From NCBI GenBank assembly GCA_944388955.1, contig CALXKJ010000019.1, forward strand, positions 1 through 36,101: a DNA stretch of 36,101 nt, given 5' to 3'. Origin of the DNA: an uncultured Spirochaetaceae bacterium. Lineage in GTDB: Bacteria; Spirochaetota; Spirochaetia; Sphaerochaetales; Sphaerochaetaceae. Positions 33,512 through 36,101 of this stretch are shown in pieces. Under the pieces are notes generated by a model. The model was not told the DNA's origin. It saw only the letters and a program-made list of their open reading frames with translations, and made no database searches. How positions within the stretch are numbered: the stretch's first letter is position 1; every line of letters starts with the position of its first letter. A program made the position numbers and the translations under genes.

Positions 33512-35785
33512 TTACATAAGGACGCCGATTCCAGCATACGCTCCGCCATAGAAAGTGCCATGCATGTAGGCAGCGTTTATGCCTATTGATAATGTCAGGC
33601 TGGAATCAAATATATGATAGTATCCTGCATGTACCATCGCTGTAAGCTTTGTCCAGATTGGTGCTTTCTCTGTAATAGAGCCGCAGAATCCGAAGTGGAC
33701 AGCAGCCTCAAGGGCGCTTTTGTCGCTTAGAGGGATGTATTTGACAATGTACATCGTTCCTATGAGTGCAGAATCCCAATCAGGGACAAAGAATCCAAAG
33801 CCGAATGACAATCCGAGATGGAAGCCAAGGAAGCCCTGTGCCATGACGCCTTTTGTCATAAATGCAGTGAACCATGTGTCATCCGTGAAAGATTTCATTT
33901 CTGTAATGCCTAAAAGATCAAGGCTCCCGGTAGAGCCAAGGGAGAACTGTGAGGTTTCGGCTTTTTTCTTCTCCCTGCGCTCTGCTTTTTCAATTGAGGC
34001 TTGTAGCTCAGCCTCTGCTTTCTCTGCCGCTTCCTTCTTTGCCTTTTCTTCGCGAGCGGCTTTTACAGCAGCTTGCTCTGCATCGTAGTTCTCGCGGAAG
34101 ACATTGGTTATGACACGGATCCTCTCTATCTCTTCCATAGGATAATCTGGATTGTTTTCATCAATCAGCTCGCTTTCGACGATGACATCGCTGAAGTCGG
34201 CTTCTGTGTCATATGTAAGATAACCTGTTGTATCAACATCAGCGGAGTGGACAACGCTCATATCACTTGTTCTCATCAGATCATAGTGAGAGAACTCCAC
34301 AAGATATGTCTTTGCATCCGAATATGCCCTGATTGTGAAATCTATGTTCAGTGAGTAGATATCAGGGTTGGCGATAAACGTGTCAGAAAGCTCCTGAATC
34401 TGGTCAAGGTACGGTATGTAGTTGTGGTTTTCACCTGTGTCGATTCCCGTCCAGGCTTCGAATGGTATGACAAAAGGCAGCGTTACAGTGTTTTCACCTA
34501 TTGTAAGACGTGCCTCTCCTGTCCACTCAAGAGTCTTGAGATTGAATGATGTTATTTCAGTTGCAGCAGCTTCATTTGGTGTCCTGATTGAAAATGATTC
34601 CTGATTTATCGCTCTAATCGCGTCTGTGCCTTGCTCTGCCAGTGCCTCGAAGCTTTTGAGTGCCGTGCTGTATATTCTTGTAGCGTCGGAAGAGAATGCT
34701 GCTTTCTGCTCAAGGACTTTGCTCCTCGCGTTGTCATTCCTGGCTTTCAGCGCGATAGCCTGCGGTTTTCCATTCTCATCGAGCTCGAATGACATATATG
34801 GCCTTGAGAGTTCTTCTTCGTAGATTGCCATTGTCTTCTCTTCATAGTCCTTGTCGAGCTTCTCGAGAGCAGCATCAAGTCTCGCTTTCGATTCAATGAA
34901 GGCAATCTTCGTCGATTCAACATTCCTTACCATCGATGATGCAATATCGTCAGTGTTCTCGATGATGATTAAATCGAGTCTGCTGTAGATATCCTGCAGC
35001 TCTTTCTGTGTTGTCTCGCTCAGGCGCTTGTTGCTCTCATCAATCTCAGCTTTCAGCTGACGGTCTCGCTCACTGCGCTCCCTTCTATTCTCTTCCATGC
35101 GCTTCTCGATTTCAGCCATGTCGGCCATAATCTGTGCCCTGGCTGTGTCATCGCCTGAGTCAAGCTGAAGAGCAAGCGCCGCGTATCGTGTCTCATCGGC
35201 GTTGCGGGAACTGCGGAGATAGTTCTCGTACATGATTTCCACATCCCTTGATGATGTGGGAATCGCAGTTACCGAGTTTCCTTTCTCCGGGTTGAGCAGG
35301 GTAATGACAGCTCTGTATGTCTCATATTCCTCGACAAGGGGCTTGAGGCGATGATAATCATTGCTTTCGATTGAGCTTGTCCTGGCAGCGGAACTTGAAT
35401 TGTAAAGACTTATAATCCTGGATGCGTTGTTTTCAGCGGCGGTTATGTAGCTATCTATCCTGCTTTCTGGAATCGTTATTGCTGCGCTCCAGCTTCCATC
35501 GCTATTTCTTGAAGATGACACGTCACCTCCAAGAATGCTTATGTCAGCAGTCTCGACGCGTCTGAGATCCATTATCTGGGATGCTGATGTGGAGCCATCA
35601 TCGACGCTTCTGAGGCTCATTCTCGATGATGCTGTCATTCTTATAGTGCTTGCAAGCTTCTCTGTGGCATTCTGCCTTGCTTCGGCTTCAGTCTTTCCAA
35701 TACCTGTCTCTGTGATATCATCAGCATATACTGCTGTTAAAAGCAGAATGCAGAGAATGAACATCATTATCTTCCTGATTCTCAT
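33512..35785 (-). CDS. Exported LPP20-like protein, paralogue of the downstream gene
   Basis: A 757-aa protein starting at ATG 35785 (AAGGGG upstream) with a signal peptide ending AVYA. Domain order matches the next gene: LPP20-like start (TGIGKTEAEARQNATEKLAS, then GSWSAAITIP), long coiled-coil-like region about 115-395, beta domain with FNLKTLEWTGE near 413, a Lys/Glu/Ala-rich helix about 570-605, and a C-terminal barrel-like part (LGFHLGLSFGFGFF, AGYYHIF, GAYAGIGVLM). Several motifs are shared between the two (ADFSD and SLESEL/VESEL, FNLxTLxWxGE), but overall divergence is high, so the duplication is old. Function unknown; the two proteins may form a hetero-oligomer in the envelope. No gene or element is visible between 35786 and 35905. 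Confidence 0.65.
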   Translation of the reverse strand: MRIRKIMMFILCILLLTAVYADDITETGIGKTEAEARQNATEKLASTIRMTASSRMSLRSVDDGSTSASQIMDLRRVETADISILGGDVSSSRNSDGSWSAAITIPESRIDSYITAAENNASRIISLYNSSSAARTSSIESNDYHRLKPLVEEYETYRAVITLLNPEKGNSVTAIPTSSRDVEIMYENYLRSSRNADETRYAALALQLDSGDDTARAQIMADMAEIEKRMEENRRERSERDRQLKAEIDESNKRLSETTQKELQDIYSRLDLIIIENTDDIASSMVRNVESTKIAFIESKARLDAALEKLDKDYEEKTMAIYEEELSRPYMSFELDENGKPQAIALKARNDNARSKVLEQKAAFSSDATRIYSTALKSFEALAEQGTDAIRAINQESFSIRTPNEAAATEITSFNLKTLEWTGEARLTIGENTVTLPFVIPFEAWTGIDTGENHNYIPYLDQIQELSDTFIANPDIYSLNIDFTIRAYSDAKTYLVEFSHYDLMRTSDMSVVHSADVDTTGYLTYDTEADFSDVIVESELIDENNPDYPMEEIERIRVITNVFRENYDAEQAAVKAAREEKAKKEAAEKAEAELQASIEKAERREKKKAETSQFSLGSTGSLDLLGITEMKSFTDDTWFTAFMTKGVMAQGFLGFHLGLSFGFGFFVPDWDSALIGTMYIVKYIPLSDKSALEAAVHFGFCGSITEKAPIWTKLTAMVHAGYYHIFDSSLTLSIGINAAYMHGTFYGGAYAGIGVLM

Positions 35786-35905
35786 ATGATCCCCTTTCAA
35801 GCTCTCTGGTAATTCTAACATATCTACCACAATCAGCCGAGAGGACTCCACCTTCAAAACGGAGATTAAGGAGGAGAAGAATCGGCAGCCATGTTATAAT
35901 AAACC

Positions 35906-36101
35906 ATGCTCACAGGATACGTTGTCAGGATATACCCGACAGAGGAACAGGAGGGCCAGATCAGGCGCTCGGGCGGTTCATGCCGCTTCCTGTACAATGC
36001 TCTCCTGAGCTTGGAGAAGAGCGTATTCTCGTCGTGATTCCCCGGTTTGCCAGAAGCACTCAGACCTGCAGCCGCTGCGGATATGAGAACAGGGAGCTGA
36101 A
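35906..36101 (+). pseudogene. Internally deleted tnpB of a second subfamily, cut by the window edge
   Basis: The ATG at 35906 opens a 43-codon frame with the TnpB N-terminus (LTGYVVRIYPTEEQEGQIRR, then CRFLYNALL), ending at a TGA at 36035. From about 36031, in another frame, comes VVIPRFARSTQTCSRCGYEN, the zinc-ribbon part near the C-terminus of TnpB. So some 250-300 codons in between, with the first two RuvC residues, are deleted. The zinc-ribbon sequence differs from that of the tnpB at 1-936, so this is a separate lineage. The right end, with a possible omega RNA, would lie beyond 36101. A TATAAT at 35895 may be the remnant promoter. Confidence 0.75.

Overview
The window looks like a chromosomal segment of a spirochaete, most likely of the Sphaerochaeta/Treponema side of Spirochaetota. 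This rests on a short alanyl-tRNA synthetase (597 aa) without the usual C-terminal domain, a signal-peptide beta-barrel major outer-membrane protein ending in Trp, and a tandem of large exported LPP20-like/beta-barrel proteins. The phylum is an inference from gene content; no rRNA or tRNA gene is present to confirm it.

Layout. (1) 1-1417: the 3' part of an IS200/IS605-type tnpB element whose right end cuts off a MATE transporter gene. (2) 1504-6865: a histidine phosphatase, then a minus-strand operon of five genes (solute-binding protein, permease, ATPase of a polar amino-acid ABC importer, a LarA-family 2-hydroxyacid racemase, a class I aminotransferase) ending in a clear terminator. (3) 7153-10234: a SPASM-type radical SAM protein converging on a translationally coupled pair of an AgrC-like GHKL sensor kinase and a TetR regulator. 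(4) 10300-18597: housekeeping genes: a ketopantoate-reductase-like protein, a divergent DprA, alaS, an Xre regulator, hflX, a PepF-type M3 peptidase and an RlmD/TrmA-type rRNA methyltransferase. (5) 18581-21513: two paralogous AAA-ATPase-like genes (PF09820 type), one with and one without the C-terminal PD-(D/E)XK nuclease. (6) 21695-24454: enolase and the major outer-membrane protein, both with strong promoters and terminators. (7) 24584-31195: an AT-richer accessory island with a NERD/zinc-finger protein, an unknown exported protein, a DUF234-type ATPase, a RelBE toxin-antitoxin pair, a decapitated YhcG/DUF1016 nuclease, a broken AbiEi antitoxin gene and a Fic protein. (8) 31240-35785: the tandem LPP20-like/barrel proteins. 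(9) 35906-36101: an internally deleted tnpB of a second subfamily, running off the window.

The most interesting observation is that the last 151 bp of the tnpB element at 787-937, the region expected to encode the omega (right-end) RNA, recurs alone on the minus strand at 29184-29334 with about 95 percent identity. Its hairpins are preserved and a different sequence follows in the guide position. It sits at the junction of the abiEi and yhcG fragments, and its last bases supply a TTG start codon in frame with the yhcG remnant. Other points worth attention are the importer-racemase-aminotransferase operon, the Walker B change in the nuclease-less AAA paralogue, a 26-bp promoter/operator repeat shared by two accessory loci, and the uncharacterised exported gene pair.
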